Shown in pieces: positions 43,160 through 53,619 of a stretch of DNA of 64,000 nt. Both the position numbers and the translations under genes were made by a program. Numbering within the stretch: position 1 is the stretch's first letter; the number at the start of each line of letters is the position of its first letter. The DNA is taken from positions 1 to 64,000 of the forward strand of contig JANFXS010000008.1 of the NCBI GenBank assembly GCA_024460105.1, written 5' to 3'. The notes beneath the pieces are model-generated. The model ran no database searches and was not told the DNA's origin. It saw only the letters and a program-made list of their open reading frames with translations. Origin of the DNA: Anaerotignum faecicola (GTDB taxonomy: Bacteria > Bacillota > Clostridia > Lachnospirales > Anaerotignaceae).

Positions 43160-43314
43160 GATTTTCAACTCCTTTAAAACTCTGCAATCCCGCAAGGAAA
43201 AATTTTTGCAGTTTAGGGCGCATATGCGCCGGCATAGAGGAGCCTTTGGCAAGCGTATGCAGCACGGAAATGCGGAAATTTTTTCCTTGTGGGACGTGCG
43301 GCCTTATAAAGCGG
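43160..43314 (+). mobile_element. MITE-like element, partial copy (right half)
   Basis: It contains CTGCAATCCCGCAAGGAAAAATTTTTGC, GGCAAGCGTATGCAGCACGG and TGCGGAAATTTTTTCC, ending GGGACGTGCGGCC-TTATAAAGC like the right end of the full copies. The left terminus is missing. Confidence 0.55.
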
Positions 43315-43579
43315 AGATACTATCTGCAAATATACCTCCCTCCATAATTTCGGCTAAAAGAGGCCGTTTATATACTAAATCCGTCCAAAGGGAAAAAGGG
43401 AGAAAAGAGTCTTTGTTTTCGCTTTTTGACTAATAGGCTGTTATTATGTGTATTTTATTAAAGCAGCACCATTCAAAGTATTGAAGGAAGCGGGAAAATA
43501 TTATACAGCGTATAAACGAAACATTGTGAAGAATTTTTCGTCTAAAAAATAAAGAAAATTTCAGAAGGGGGTATACGCG

Positions 43580-44038
43580 ATGAAAAAAAGCGCTATTATT
43601 TTAACATTGATATTAACGGCGTTATTTGTTTTTGCAGGCTGTCAATCAAAAGCTGGAGGCGGGGAAAGTCCCGTTATGGAGAGAACTGCTGAACCGAACG
43701 GCAGTACCGATGGGAATAATACTGCTCTTTCCGAACATAAAACCGATGGGGAAAATATTTCCGAACAAGACCCGGAAGCGTTAGGGTGGGATAAAATACC
43801 TATGGTAATGGTAGATGGCAAACTTTACTATGATACGGGGGAAGAAAGTACAGTCGACGGCCGATGCGGTGTAACGGACGGAGAAATAACTTCAACTGTC
43901 GATGGTTCAGAAACGCCGACAGAGGATAATCAGTCCAACTTCGGAACAGGTTTTGAATATCAATATGGCTCCGAGGACACCATAGAGATTTTTATGAACG
44001 AAAAGTGGATTGTATTTGAACATAGAGAAGAAACGTAA
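43580..44038 (+). CDS. Lipoprotein of unknown function
   Basis: A signal peptide ends in the lipobox LFVFAGC (Cys near residue 20), so the protein should be lipid-anchored on the outer face of the membrane. The remaining 130 residues are Ser/Thr/Asp-rich and low in complexity, with a C-terminal SEDTIEIFMNEKWIVFEHREET that looks like a small folded end. There is no recognised domain. AGAAGGGGG precedes the ATG. It stands alone between two gene-free stretches. Confidence 0.8.
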   Translation: MKKSAIILTLILTALFVFAGCQSKAGGGESPVMERTAEPNGSTDGNNTALSEHKTDGENISEQDPEALGWDKIPMVMVDGKLYYDTGEESTVDGRCGVTDGEITSTVDGSETPTEDNQSNFGTGFEYQYGSEDTIEIFMNEKWIVFEHREET

Positions 44039-45191
44039 AACCAAATTAATGTTGACAAAAAAAGGAAAATGCAGACGGCGTTTCCGAAAGAACGTCGAAA
44101 GAGCTAAAACGGTATAACAGTTTGCTTTAAGGAAAACTGTCGGCTATAAGGCATGTCGCGTTGATCTCCATGAAAAAGGCAGTTTCGCCAAAGCGGAGGA
44201 TTTTGGGGCGGCGGGAGCGAGCTGATTATGTATTTCTGAACAGCGCCCTCAGTGTACAAGGTATATACGCTCCATATGGTAAATTTTTATGTTTTTCGGC
44301 GCTGAAAATACTTGCCTGTGAACTCTCGAATCTTTTTTCGGAAAACGCTATGCGCCGCGACTCTTATGCGGTCGCGCCATTACTTCCGGGCAGGCGCATT
44401 TGTACCTTGAATAACAAAAAAATTCCCCATGTGGAGTCAAAGGCTGAGGGCGGTATCAGCGGTTTAAGAGCAAGTAAAAATCATGTAGGCGCAGCTAAAG
44501 ATACATTAAATGCTTTTGACGCCGCTATTGGGCTGATAATGCCGTCCTTAACCGTATATACACCTATACACTGAAGGTGCAAATAATATATAAAGGGGTT
44601 ATCTCAACTTTGGGGCGGCCCCTTTTTTTATGCTCCATTTCAAATATATATAAGCTTTGACTAACTATGTTCTGTGAATACAAAAGGGAAACGCGGGAAA
44701 GCAAAGTTGAATAATTTTCTTCAAACGTATATGAGATATTTTTATGTAATCGGCAGACAATTTGTTTTGGCGGAATAAGCCGGCCTAAAAGTTAAATATG
44801 ACCGAAAAGTGCGTATGTTGATAAGTCTGTTGACAAACCGGGGAATACGGCGAGTTTATGTGGACAATGTACGGCGGCGGGACGCATCAAATTTTCAGGC
44901 TGAGGACGGCTTTGGAGCGTTTTTGCATTTTTATGTATAGCGCCCATAGATGCCGGCAGCGGAGCGGCACAATGGAAAATATGTAGGAAGAAAATAATTG
45001 AGTTTGTATTTGGGAACGGGGAAAAGAACGGTTTTGGCGCCTGAAACGCCGCGGAGCGCGTCCGCACAAAATCGGATTTATTTAAAGCGGCTTTCTTGCC
45101 GCCGTTTTTAAAAAAAATTTGGATGAAACGCCGCGATATTTTTAAAACGTTTTGCAGTTTGTAATTTATGAAGCTGGAATTAAAAAAACTA
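44039..45191. other. Gene-free stretch between lipoprotein and the ilv leader
   Basis: About 1.15 kb. A hairpin with AAAGGGG/CCCCTTT and seven T lies at 44593-44630 and another (AGCGGC/GCCGCC, five T) at 45087-45109. A possible decayed MITE-family body is at about 44900-44990. The open frame 44161-44574 lacks coding character. Confidence 0.5.
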
Positions 45192-45220
45192 TTGACAAAT
45201 GACGTCCAAGGGTATAAAAT
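45192..45220 (+). promoter_or_regulatory. Promoter of the ilv operon
   Basis: TTGACA (45192-45197) and TAAAAT (45215-45220) with a 17-base spacer, 80 bases before the leader-peptide start. Confidence 0.82.
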
Positions 45221-45300
45221 TCTTAAAAAATAATACTGAATTAAGTTTGAGTTTTTTAATTTAGTTTTTTATTACAGAATATTCGGGAGAGAACGTAACG

Positions 45301-45417
45301 ATGAACCTTAACTTCTTATCAATCGTCATTATCAGCATTATTAACCTCATTATTATTAATGAGGCTATTTGTGTTGGTAAAAAGCGATTCGGCAAGATAA
45401 GAGAGGCAAGGCTTTAG
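45301..45417 (+). CDS. ilv leader peptide (branched-chain amino-acid attenuator)
   Basis: ATG 45301 follows GGGAGAG and opens a 38-codon peptide with 10 Ile, 4 Leu and 2 Val, concentrated in SIVIISIINLIIINEAI. An RNA hairpin (CCTCATT/AATGAGG, 45345-45364) lies inside the Ile codons, and a terminator follows 24 bases after the stop. This is the classical arrangement in which a ribosome stalled on Ile/Leu/Val codons prevents termination, so the operon is switched on when branched-chain aminoacyl-tRNAs are scarce. The exact antiterminator pairing is not mapped. Confidence 0.82.
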   Translation: MNLNFLSIVIISIINLIIINEAICVGKKRFGKIREARL

Positions 45418-45440
45418 TTTACAGGAACTGGCCGTTTTAA

Positions 45441-45475
45441 AACCCCCGCAGCCTAATCGCAGCGGGGGTTTTTTT
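45441..45475 (+). terminator. Attenuator terminator of the ilv operon
   Basis: AACCCCCGC and GCGGGGGTT form a stem with a 12-base loop and seven T follow. It lies between the leader peptide and ilvB. Confidence 0.9.
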
Positions 45476-45558
45476 ATTAAAAATTATTCGGGGAAGCGCG
45501 TCTTTTGCCGGTAGGAAGAAGTTACGCCGCCCGATAAATGTTTACAGGGGGGTCTAAT

Positions 45559-47214
45559 ATGCAGTTGACAGGTTGCCAGATAATAATAGAAGTGCTTATA
45601 GAACAGGGGGTTAAAACGGTTTTCGGTTATCCCGGCGGACAAGTGCTTAATATATACGATGCGCTTTATGAATACAGGGACAGAATAAAACATGTTTTAA
45701 CCGCACACGAACAGGGCGCCGCGCATGCCGCCGACGGATACGGCAGGGCAAGCGGGGAAATAGGAGTATGTATCGCTACTTCGGGACCGGGGGCTACAAA
45801 TCTTATAACGGGGCTTGCAACGGCAAACGCGGATTCTATACCGCTTATAGCTATTACAGGCAACGTGCCTATGGAGCTTATCGGCACGGACAGTTTTCAG
45901 GAGGTTGATACAATCGGCCTTTCGATACCGGTTACAAAACACAGTTTTCTTGTTAAAAATGTTGAAAGTTTGGCGGAAACGCTGAGGGAAGCTTTTAGGG
46001 TGGCAAAAAGCGGAAGGCCGGGGCCTGTGCTTGTGGACATACCGAAAAACGTACAGCTTGCAACGACGGAATTTGAGAGGGGCGGCAAAGCAGTTCAAAA
46101 GCCTTTCGATCATCCGGAAAAAGAACTGTTGGACGAAGCCGTCAGATTGATTGAAAAAAGCGAAAGGCCGCTTATTTACTGCGGCGGCGGCGTTGTAAAC
46201 GGCGGATGCAGCGAGGAAATATCGGCCCTTGCCGAAAAGTGCGACGCGTATGTGTCTTTCAGTATGATGGGGCTTACGGCCATGGACGGCGAAAGCCCGA
46301 GGTATTTAGGTATGAGCGGCATGCATGGGCGTTATGCCGCCACAAGGGCGTTTTCGGAGGCGGATCTTATTATAGCCGCCGGCGTAAGGTTTACCGAAAG
46401 GGCTACCGGAAACAAAACGAAATTTGCGGAGCATGCAAAGATAATACATATTGATATAGACGTTGCGGAGCACGGAAAGAATATAGACGCAAACGTCAAA
46501 ATTTCAGGAGGGCTCAAAGAAGCCTTACAGTATATACTTGAAAATACAAAACAGAAAGACAATGCAAAATGGCACGGCGTTATGGAGGAATATAAGGCAA
46601 AAAGGCGCGAAACGGCCGCAGGCCCGTATATGATGCCGTGGGACATAATAAGCGCGGTGAACAAAAAGGCCGACGCCGATACCGTTATAGCAACGGACGT
46701 GGGGCAGCATCAGATGTGGGTTGCACAGTATTATGTTTTTAAAAAGCCGCGGACACATTTAACAAGCGGCGGCCTCGGAACTATGGGCTACGGCATGGGC
46801 GCGGCGATAGGGGCGTGTATGGCGACGGGAAAAAGGACGGTTCTTTTTACAGGCGACGGAAGTTTCGGAATGAACCTGAATGAAATGGCGACGGCTGTCA
46901 GCCAAAACCTTCCGATTACGATTGTTGTGTTAAATAACGGTATGCTTGGAATGATACGCCAGTGGCAAAGCCTGTTTTTTAACAACCATTATATGGCTAC
47001 GGTGCTGGAGAGAAAAACCGATTTTGTAAAGCTTGCCGACGCTTTCGGAGCAAAAGGTTTCAGGGCGTTTAATGTTGAGGAGCTTGAAAAAGCTATTGAC
47101 GACGCTTTTGCCATAGAAGGGCCGGCCGTTATAGACTGCGTTATACCGCCGGAAGAAAATGTGTTCCCTATGGTGCCGCCGAACGGTTCCCTTGACAATA
47201 TGATATTAAAATAA
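45559..47214 (+). CDS. ilvB: Acetolactate synthase, large (catalytic) subunit
   Basis: This thiamine-diphosphate enzyme joins two pyruvates, or pyruvate and 2-oxobutyrate, in the first common step of valine, leucine and isoleucine synthesis. Conserved features are the catalytic Glu51 in AHEQGAAHAADGYGRASG, the FAD/central domain, and the TPP site GDGSFGMNLNEMATAVSQNLPITIVVLNNGMLGMIRQWQ. The 551-residue length is normal. ATG 45559 has GGGGGG upstream; the earlier in-frame ATG at 45538 is less well placed. It is followed by ilvH and ilvC and controlled by the leader-peptide attenuator. Confidence 0.95.
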   Translation: MQLTGCQIIIEVLIEQGVKTVFGYPGGQVLNIYDALYEYRDRIKHVLTAHEQGAAHAADGYGRASGEIGVCIATSGPGATNLITGLATANADSIPLIAITGNVPMELIGTDSFQEVDTIGLSIPVTKHSFLVKNVESLAETLREAFRVAKSGRPGPVLVDIPKNVQLATTEFERGGKAVQKPFDHPEKELLDEAVRLIEKSERPLIYCGGGVVNGGCSEEISALAEKCDAYVSFSMMGLTAMDGESPRYLGMSGMHGRYAATRAFSEADLIIAAGVRFTERATGNKTKFAEHAKIIHIDIDVAEHGKNIDANVKISGGLKEALQYILENTKQKDNAKWHGVMEEYKAKRRETAAGPYMMPWDIISAVNKKADADTVIATDVGQHQMWVAQYYVFKKPRTHLTSGGLGTMGYGMGAAIGACMATGKRTVLFTGDGSFGMNLNEMATAVSQNLPITIVVLNNGMLGMIRQWQSLFFNNHYMATVLERKTDFVKLADAFGAKGFRAFNVEELEKAIDDAFAIEGPAVIDCVIPPEENVFPMVPPNGSLDNMILK

Positions 47215-47229
47215 CAGGAGGTAAATATT

Positions 47230-47751
47230 ATGAAAGACGATAGATTTGCTGTTTCGATAATAGTTACAAATATGGCCGGGGTTTTAACGAGGATTTCTTC
47301 TCTTTTCAGCCAGAGGGATTTTAATATTGATACGTTTACGTCGGGGGAAACGGAAAATCCTACGTATGCCAGGATAACGATTACGGCAAGCGGCGACAGC
47401 AGGAAAAAAGATCAGCTTATTAAGCAGATCTCAAAGCTGTACGACGTTAGGAAAGTTGAAGTGATGAAGCCCGAAAATACGATTTTAAGGGAACTGCTGA
47501 TTGTTAAAATAAGCGTGGAAGGCGAGAAACTGCGGGAGGTGCTTGACGCCGCCAATGTTTTCAGAAGCAAGGTTGTCGATATGTCGCCGGGAAGCGTATG
47601 CGTTGAAATGACGGGGGAAAGCAGCAAGCTTAACGCGTTTTTGAAATATGTGGAGCCTTACGGCATACTTGAATATTGCCGTACGGGGCTTATAGCGGTT
47701 GAAAGGGGCAAAACATGCCTTTACAAAGACGAAAAGCAGGCTACGGCATAA
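47230..47751 (+). CDS. ilvN: Acetolactate synthase, small (regulatory) subunit
   Basis: The regulatory subunit (173 residues) carries an N-terminal ACT domain, beginning FAVSIIVTNMAGVLTRISSLFSQRDFNIDT, that binds valine for feedback inhibition, and a C-terminal ferredoxin-like domain with GLIAVERG near the end. AACAGGAGG lies 10 bases upstream of the ATG and 15 bases after ilvB, so the two are co-translated as the enzyme's subunits. Many annotations call this gene ilvH in two-gene Firmicutes operons; the name ilvN is used for the same subunit elsewhere. Confidence 0.95.
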   Translation: MKDDRFAVSIIVTNMAGVLTRISSLFSQRDFNIDTFTSGETENPTYARITITASGDSRKKDQLIKQISKLYDVRKVEVMKPENTILRELLIVKISVEGEKLREVLDAANVFRSKVVDMSPGSVCVEMTGESSKLNAFLKYVEPYGILEYCRTGLIAVERGKTCLYKDEKQATA

Positions 47752-47954
47752 AAGATATTTCAAGCGCGTTTCCAACGTGCCTGACAGCGGAAAAAAGGCG
47801 GCGGCCACGGTTTTTAAAATGCGCCGGACAGGGCGGAGGATTTAAGCGGCAGTATGCTTGCGATTTTATTGTCTTAACAATCGCGGCGCGGCAAAACGGC
47901 CGGAGTGTGCTCAAGGCGTGAAGTTTTGGAATATGTTTATACTCAACGCCTAGA

Positions 47955-48008
47955 AAACGGGAACTTTTGCGCCGCGGGACGTGCGCGCCCTTTCAAACCT
48001 AAAATGCT
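47955..48008 (+). mobile_element. Partial MITE terminus inside the ilv operon
   Basis: GGGACGTGCGCGCCCTTTCAAACC at 47978-48001 matches the right terminus of the dispersed elements, but the rest of the element is missing. It lies in the 328-base gap between ilvN and ilvC. Confidence 0.45.
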
Positions 48009-48064
48009 TAGGGCGTATGCGGGATTTACATAAATTAACGGCAGTATTATTATTTTTAATATAA

Positions 48065-49066
<1,002 letters not shown>

Positions 49067-49166
49067 TTTTTTGCGGGTAATATTCGGCGAAAAGCGAAAA
49101 AACGGAAGGAAGGCAAAAGGCCGGCCGACAAGGGTTTTGAGCTGATACGGAAAAAATGCAATGTAT

Positions 49167-49206
49167 AAGGCGGCCGGCCGTGGTTAAACCAACAGCCGGC
49201 CGCCTT
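49167..49206 (+). terminator. GC-rich hairpin after ilvC
   Basis: AAGGCGGCCGGC and GCCGGCCGCCTT form a 12-base stem, followed by only weakly T-rich sequence. It is the probable end of the ilv transcript. Confidence 0.7.
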
Positions 49207-49616
49207 AAATTTATCAGTAAAACCGACGAATAAATGAATTAAGATTATTTTACGCCGTATATATGACGGCCGATTTCGGTAAAGTAAGCGGTATAGATAT
49301 TTTTCACAGCGAAAAGACGCGGCGGCGCGCAGTTTTCTGTTGTGTATCGCCGCAATGTATGCCGCATGAATTACGCCTCATAAAAACGGCGCGGCAAATC
49401 TCAAAAGCCGTTACGGTAATCTTGCCGTCGGTTAAATCCTTCCGGTGTTTCCTGCCCTGCATTGACTATCGGTGGGAGAACGTGCCGGTGAACAGCGTTC
49501 CGCTTGTGGAAAACCACATTTCCATTCAAACGGTAATGACGACGTTCGGCAAACGCTTTCTTCTTATTATGATATTCTTAAAATCCATGATGCAGACAGA
49601 TTTTATCCGCTTAATT

Positions 49617-50477
49617 TTATTCCTCTTTCAATTCGTTTGTATATGCGTTAATTGTATATGCGTCCGGAGAACCGGCTACGAATATCCTGTAACAGGGAAC
49701 AAGACGCAGACGACTGCCGTCGTCTATATCTTTCGCGTTTTTAAAATCATAGCCTAGCTCGATTTTTTCGATATATACGCTGTCGTGCGGACTGCTTTTT
49801 CTTATTTCTTCAAGGAATGTTAAAAGTATTTCGTCGCACGAATATATTTCGCGCTTTTCCCCCGTAAATTCCTGCGCGGTATAATAGCTGGCCGACGCCA
49901 TTGTAACGCCGTTTTCCGATACGGTTATCTTTTTAAGGCTGCTGAATATTTTGTAGCCGCGGAAACTTTCCATATATTCAAAAACATAGGCGCCGTTATC
50001 CGGTATCGCGCTTTCGAGTTTTAGGCTTGAACGGCCGTCTATATTTAAAAGTTCAAGGAAATCCTCGGCGGCGGCCATGGCCGTTTCTTTGCCGAAATTT
50101 TCAATTTTGCCGTTTCCGTTCGGATTCAGGTACGTTATGCTGTTATCCTGCACGATTAGGCTTTTTGTGTTTGAAGCGAGGATTGTCTTGTCAAATTCCA
50201 ATGTTATTTTCGGATTTTCGCCTTTAAAAAATATTTCGCGGAAATCGTCTATTTCAAGGGCGTTTACGCTGATTGCAAGTTCGCGCATGGGAGGGGCTTC
50301 CTTTATTATTTCCGTATAAAGCCCTACGCCGTTTTTTTCCAACACTTTATATATTGCGCTTTCGCGCTCGTTTGTAATTTTATAATCGTGCCCGTTAAAA
50401 TGGTTAGCGGCAAAAAGGCCTATGTTAAGCCATATAAGAAGGTAGATAAATATTCTTTTAACCTTTTCCCAATCCAT
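49617..50477 (-). CDS. yycI: YycI/WalI-type regulatory membrane protein
   Basis: The 286-residue protein starts MDWEKVKRIFIYLLIWLNIGLFAANHF, a short cytoplasmic tip and one membrane helix, typical of YycI, followed by an extracellular beta-rich domain. With YycH it binds and restrains WalK. The gene follows yycH directly (12-base gap) on the minus strand. walRK lies 13 kb away in opposite orientation, so the regulatory set is split. The start is supported by GGAGGGA-like sequence upstream. Confidence 0.85.
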   Translation of the reverse strand: MDWEKVKRIFIYLLIWLNIGLFAANHFNGHDYKITNERESAIYKVLEKNGVGLYTEIIKEAPPMRELAISVNALEIDDFREIFFKGENPKITLEFDKTILASNTKSLIVQDNSITYLNPNGNGKIENFGKETAMAAAEDFLELLNIDGRSSLKLESAIPDNGAYVFEYMESFRGYKIFSSLKKITVSENGVTMASASYYTAQEFTGEKREIYSCDEILLTFLEEIRKSSPHDSVYIEKIELGYDFKNAKDIDDGSRLRLVPCYRIFVAGSPDAYTINAYTNELKEE

Positions 50478-50489
50478 GCTATCCCTCCA

Positions 50490-51887
50490 TTATTCGGCGG
50501 CGGACGCTTCCGTTATATATTCGGCGCCGTCTACAGACATATACCACATTAAGACGCTTTCGCCCTCGGAAACGGCGTTATATCCCAAAACAAGGTTTTC
50601 TATTTCGTTTGCAGGCGTTTCCAGACCGGCCATAACCGTATTCATTGCGCCTAAAAAGTCGGTGGAAACAGTTTTTGTGCGGGAAGGCGAAAGCACGAAA
50701 TCGCGGGCATAACGCCTGTACCGTTTTACTGCGCCGCCTTCCACAAAAATTTCTATGGCGTGCTCCATGTTCAGTTCTTTTTTAAGGGAATCGCTGAAAA
50801 ATACGGGCATATCGTTTACGCTGTAATCAAAACGGAATAAAAGCCCGTTGCTGTTGAATTCGACGCCTGTTAAAAATACATCCGTATTAAGGCTTTTATC
50901 GTTTTTCAGGAACCGTCGGCAGGCGTAATATGCGCTTGAGAGGTTCTGCTCGGTATTATTTTCAGAGCGGGTATAGTTATAATATTCAAGCACATGGGTC
51001 GGATAGTATTTAACTATAATATCGTTAGTGCTTACGGAATATATCCCGTCGTTGTCTTTAACGGTAGTTTTGGCCGAATAGCCGTTAAAAAATTCGCTTG
51101 TGGCGTTTTCCAGGGCCGCAAAAGTATTTGTGCCGAATTTGTCTATTGAGTTTTCAGGCGTTACGGCGGCATACTGATAGCCGCTTTGCGACCACTGGGG
51201 AACGAAAACATTTTCCTTAAATATGTTAAAGCCGTTCTGTTTTGTAGAAATATACTTCAGCTTTTCCATGTTTGCAATTTCGGCATTATTTATTGCCGTT
51301 GTCAGTTTTTCCGCATATTTACTGCCGCGCAGGGTTACAGCGCATGTTTTTCCGCCGTCGCTGTCGACGATATAAAGCTTATTTTCTTCGGTGCGGCCTG
51401 CCGACGGCACGGCTATTATCTGGTTTATGGCGTTTAGCGACGAATAGCCTTCTTCATTGTCGATGCCGCCGAACCCCAAGAAGTATTGGCTTGGAAGCAC
51501 GTCTATTGAAAAGTCCAGGATTATGCATTTTTGGGATATATATTCGTCGAAAGCGGTTTCGACTGTTTCCGGACTGCCGTTTTTAAGCATTTCTTCAATA
51601 AAAAGGTTTGTTTTGCCTATGAAGCCGCCTTCGTCGATACCGGGATATGTTACGCTGAAGGTTTTGTTGCCGTAGCCGATTATGACGTTTTTTGGATCAA
51701 TAGGGGCCGTTAACAGTTCATCTTGACCGTTATAGTTATATTCCGATGAAAAAAAAGAATAAAAAAAGTTATGGCCGGAGTAATTCTCAAGCCATAACAA
51801 CGCTGTTTGATAGACGGCGGCAATAGTTAAAACAACGATAAAAATATTTTTTATTCCGCCTATTTTAACTAGTTTCATATTTATCAC
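50490..51887 (-). CDS. yycH: YycH/WalH-type regulatory membrane protein
   Basis: The protein (465 residues) has a single N-terminal membrane helix (about residues 14-30) and a long extracellular region with several beta-rich modules, the topology and length of YycH. Segments such as DPKNVIIGYGNKTFSVTYPG and the region around STKQNGFNIFKENVFVPQWSQSGYQY resemble that family's surface domain. It is followed by yycI. Its role would be control of WalK activity together with YycI. The membrane topology and the yycI neighbour make the assignment better than either gene alone. Confidence 0.82.
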   Translation of the reverse strand: MINMKLVKIGGIKNIFIVVLTIAAVYQTALLWLENYSGHNFFYSFFSSEYNYNGQDELLTAPIDPKNVIIGYGNKTFSVTYPGIDEGGFIGKTNLFIEEMLKNGSPETVETAFDEYISQKCIILDFSIDVLPSQYFLGFGGIDNEEGYSSLNAINQIIAVPSAGRTEENKLYIVDSDGGKTCAVTLRGSKYAEKLTTAINNAEIANMEKLKYISTKQNGFNIFKENVFVPQWSQSGYQYAAVTPENSIDKFGTNTFAALENATSEFFNGYSAKTTVKDNDGIYSVSTNDIIVKYYPTHVLEYYNYTRSENNTEQNLSSAYYACRRFLKNDKSLNTDVFLTGVEFNSNGLLFRFDYSVNDMPVFFSDSLKKELNMEHAIEIFVEGGAVKRYRRYARDFVLSPSRTKTVSTDFLGAMNTVMAGLETPANEIENLVLGYNAVSEGESVLMWYMSVDGAEYITEASAAE

Positions 51888-51904
51888 CGCTTACTGTTTT
51901 TAAT

Positions 51905-52354
51905 TTAATATGCCGATGACCCGCCGGGGACATAAATACTGCTTTCAAGCTTGGCTTTAATTTCCTTATTTTTACGGGTTACGGTGGTTTCCATTTCAAT
52001 ATTTTCGCAGTCTTCAAGCCCCGCCGAAAAATCAATGACGTTTTCGCCTATATAAAGCTCCACAGGCTGGCTGAAAAGGCCGCTTTCGCCGACTTCCACA
52101 GTGTAGGTATCCATTTCTTTAAGCTTATCGTTTGAAAGCTTTTTATAAACGGTTATTTCGATGACAGTGCCTTCGTCGGCCGTTCCGGAAATTGTTTTGG
52201 AGGAATCGAACGTAGATGATTTTTCTTTGTCGAAATCGAGGCCCCCCGTTATTTCCAGCGATACTTCACCGGCAAATGCAGAGCCTGCGTACATAATGGC
52301 AGTAAATGAGAAAACAGTTATAAATGTCAATAAATATACCAGCGTTTTTTTCAT
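51905..52354 (-). CDS. Small secreted protein upstream of yycHI
   Basis: The 149-residue product has a signal peptide (MKKTLVYLLTFITVFSFTAIMYAGSAFA) and a mature beta-rich domain beginning GEVSLEITGGLDFDKEKSSTFDSSKTISGTADEGTVIEITVYKK, which resembles a bacterial Ig-like fold (SSKTISGTADEGTVIEI...). It ends near residue 149 without a cell-wall anchor. It is 17 bases from yycH and on the same strand, so it is probably the first gene of the yycHI transcript and may be an extracellular input of the Wal system. This link is inference from position. Confidence 0.75.
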   Translation of the reverse strand: MKKTLVYLLTFITVFSFTAIMYAGSAFAGEVSLEITGGLDFDKEKSSTFDSSKTISGTADEGTVIEITVYKKLSNDKLKEMDTYTVEVGESGLFSQPVELYIGENVIDFSAGLEDCENIEMETTVTRKNKEIKAKLESSIYVPGGSSAY

Positions 52355-52575
52355 AGGTATACACAGCCTCCTTTCAATTTGCTTGGAAAATTAATTTTTT
52401 ACAGGAAGTATTATACATCACTATTGTTACAAATCTATTACATGAGGCTTACTATTAAATTACATTGCCGTTCTTTTACATAATAGTATTAGTATACCTT
52501 AAATTTTAAATTGTATAACGGTTTTATTTTCCGCCGGATTATGGGGGAATATGATGTTTTTAAGCGTTCGGCCCG

Positions 52576-53619
52576 CTATTGTTCAAAGCCGGCGGAAGTT
52601 CTTATCCATTTTGAAAAATATCTGTCGGCAATCTGCACGCCGCTGTGGTTAAGGTGCGCGTCGTCACGGAAATTTGCGTTTTCAAATAGGTTTTCCGTTT
52701 TATTGACGGTATTGAAGTCCAGATAAGGGATGCCGTTTTTTTCGGCAAAGCCGCTTATCGCGCTGTGCACATACTCGTAGTTTTCGATGAACTCCATGCT
52801 TACGGGGGCGACGGGAGCCGTTACAAATACAAGACGGGCGCCGTTTTGACTGCAAAGCTCTATGATTTTTTCAAGATATTCCTTTTGCGTCGGGTCTATT
52901 TCCCAGCCGTAGCCGTCAAAATATTTGAACTGGTTTGTCCTGTCGTATTCGTCGCTGGCCATGACCATATCGCAGTAGACGTAGCCTTTTGAACGGTAGT
53001 ATTCCGAGCCTCCGGAGGCTTCCTGACGGGACCTTGAAACGCCGTATTTTTCTTCTATTTCGTTCTGCATAAGGGTTCCGGCGTATGCAAAGTAGTCCTG
53101 CTGATACCGTATAGCGGGAAGGGCGTATTTAACCTTATCCCCGGCCGGAAAAACTTTGTTTATATATTCGTCGACGAGTTCTTTATTGTCCATAACTTCA
53201 AAAACCGATTCCGCCTGTTTAAGCTCAAATTCATCGTCAAGGCAGTCCCAATAAAGTTCCATGACAACCGTTTTCGGTTTCTGGTAATTAAAAATTTCCC
53301 TTAAAACGTAATACGACGTATCCGCATGCTGGGACGGGGTGCCCATCTGCCAGCTGTTTGTGCCGAGGTACGCGTCTATAATTTCAGGGTCGAAAGTGCA
53401 GTATGAATGAGACGAACCTATAAACACCATATCAATGGAATTTTCGGGCTGTTTGTAAAACTCGTCGAACCTCTGCTCGGTAAAGGCGTTTACGGTGTTT
53501 TTTTCCGCCGCCGTTTTGTACTTTTTTCCCGCCATGCCAAACAGCAAAAGGACAACGACGGCAAATATGATAAATTTTAAGAACAGTTTAAAACTGAAAG
53601 TATATGAATTCTCCCGCAT
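52576..53619 (-). CDS. SGNH-like acyltransferase partner (AlgJ/DUF1574-like)
   Basis: The 347-residue protein has one N-terminal membrane helix and an extracellular SGNH-type domain. IDMVFIGSSHSYCTFDPEII has the GxSxS-type nucleophile block, and RDDAHLNHSGVQIAD near the end carries the DxxH catalytic pair. The start overlaps the end of the MBOAT gene by 32 bases, an arrangement typical of PatA/PatB or AlgI/AlgJ-like O-acylation systems. Together they would transfer acetyl or another acyl group to an extracellular polymer. The polymer is unknown. Confidence 0.85.
   Translation of the reverse strand: MRENSYTFSFKLFLKFIIFAVVVLLLFGMAGKKYKTAAEKNTVNAFTEQRFDEFYKQPENSIDMVFIGSSHSYCTFDPEIIDAYLGTNSWQMGTPSQHADTSYYVLREIFNYQKPKTVVMELYWDCLDDEFELKQAESVFEVMDNKELVDEYINKVFPAGDKVKYALPAIRYQQDYFAYAGTLMQNEIEEKYGVSRSRQEASGGSEYYRSKGYVYCDMVMASDEYDRTNQFKYFDGYGWEIDPTQKEYLEKIIELCSQNGARLVFVTAPVAPVSMEFIENYEYVHSAISGFAEKNGIPYLDFNTVNKTENLFENANFRDDAHLNHSGVQIADRYFSKWIRTSAGFEQ

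Noticed and set aside
44161-44574. 137-codon frame after the lipoprotein
   Set aside because: No ribosome-binding site or homology; runs across an interval with hairpins and possible element remnants.
49263-49757. 164-codon plus-strand frame
   Set aside because: Its second half is antisense to yycI and its first half has no recognisable protein; likely a shadow frame.
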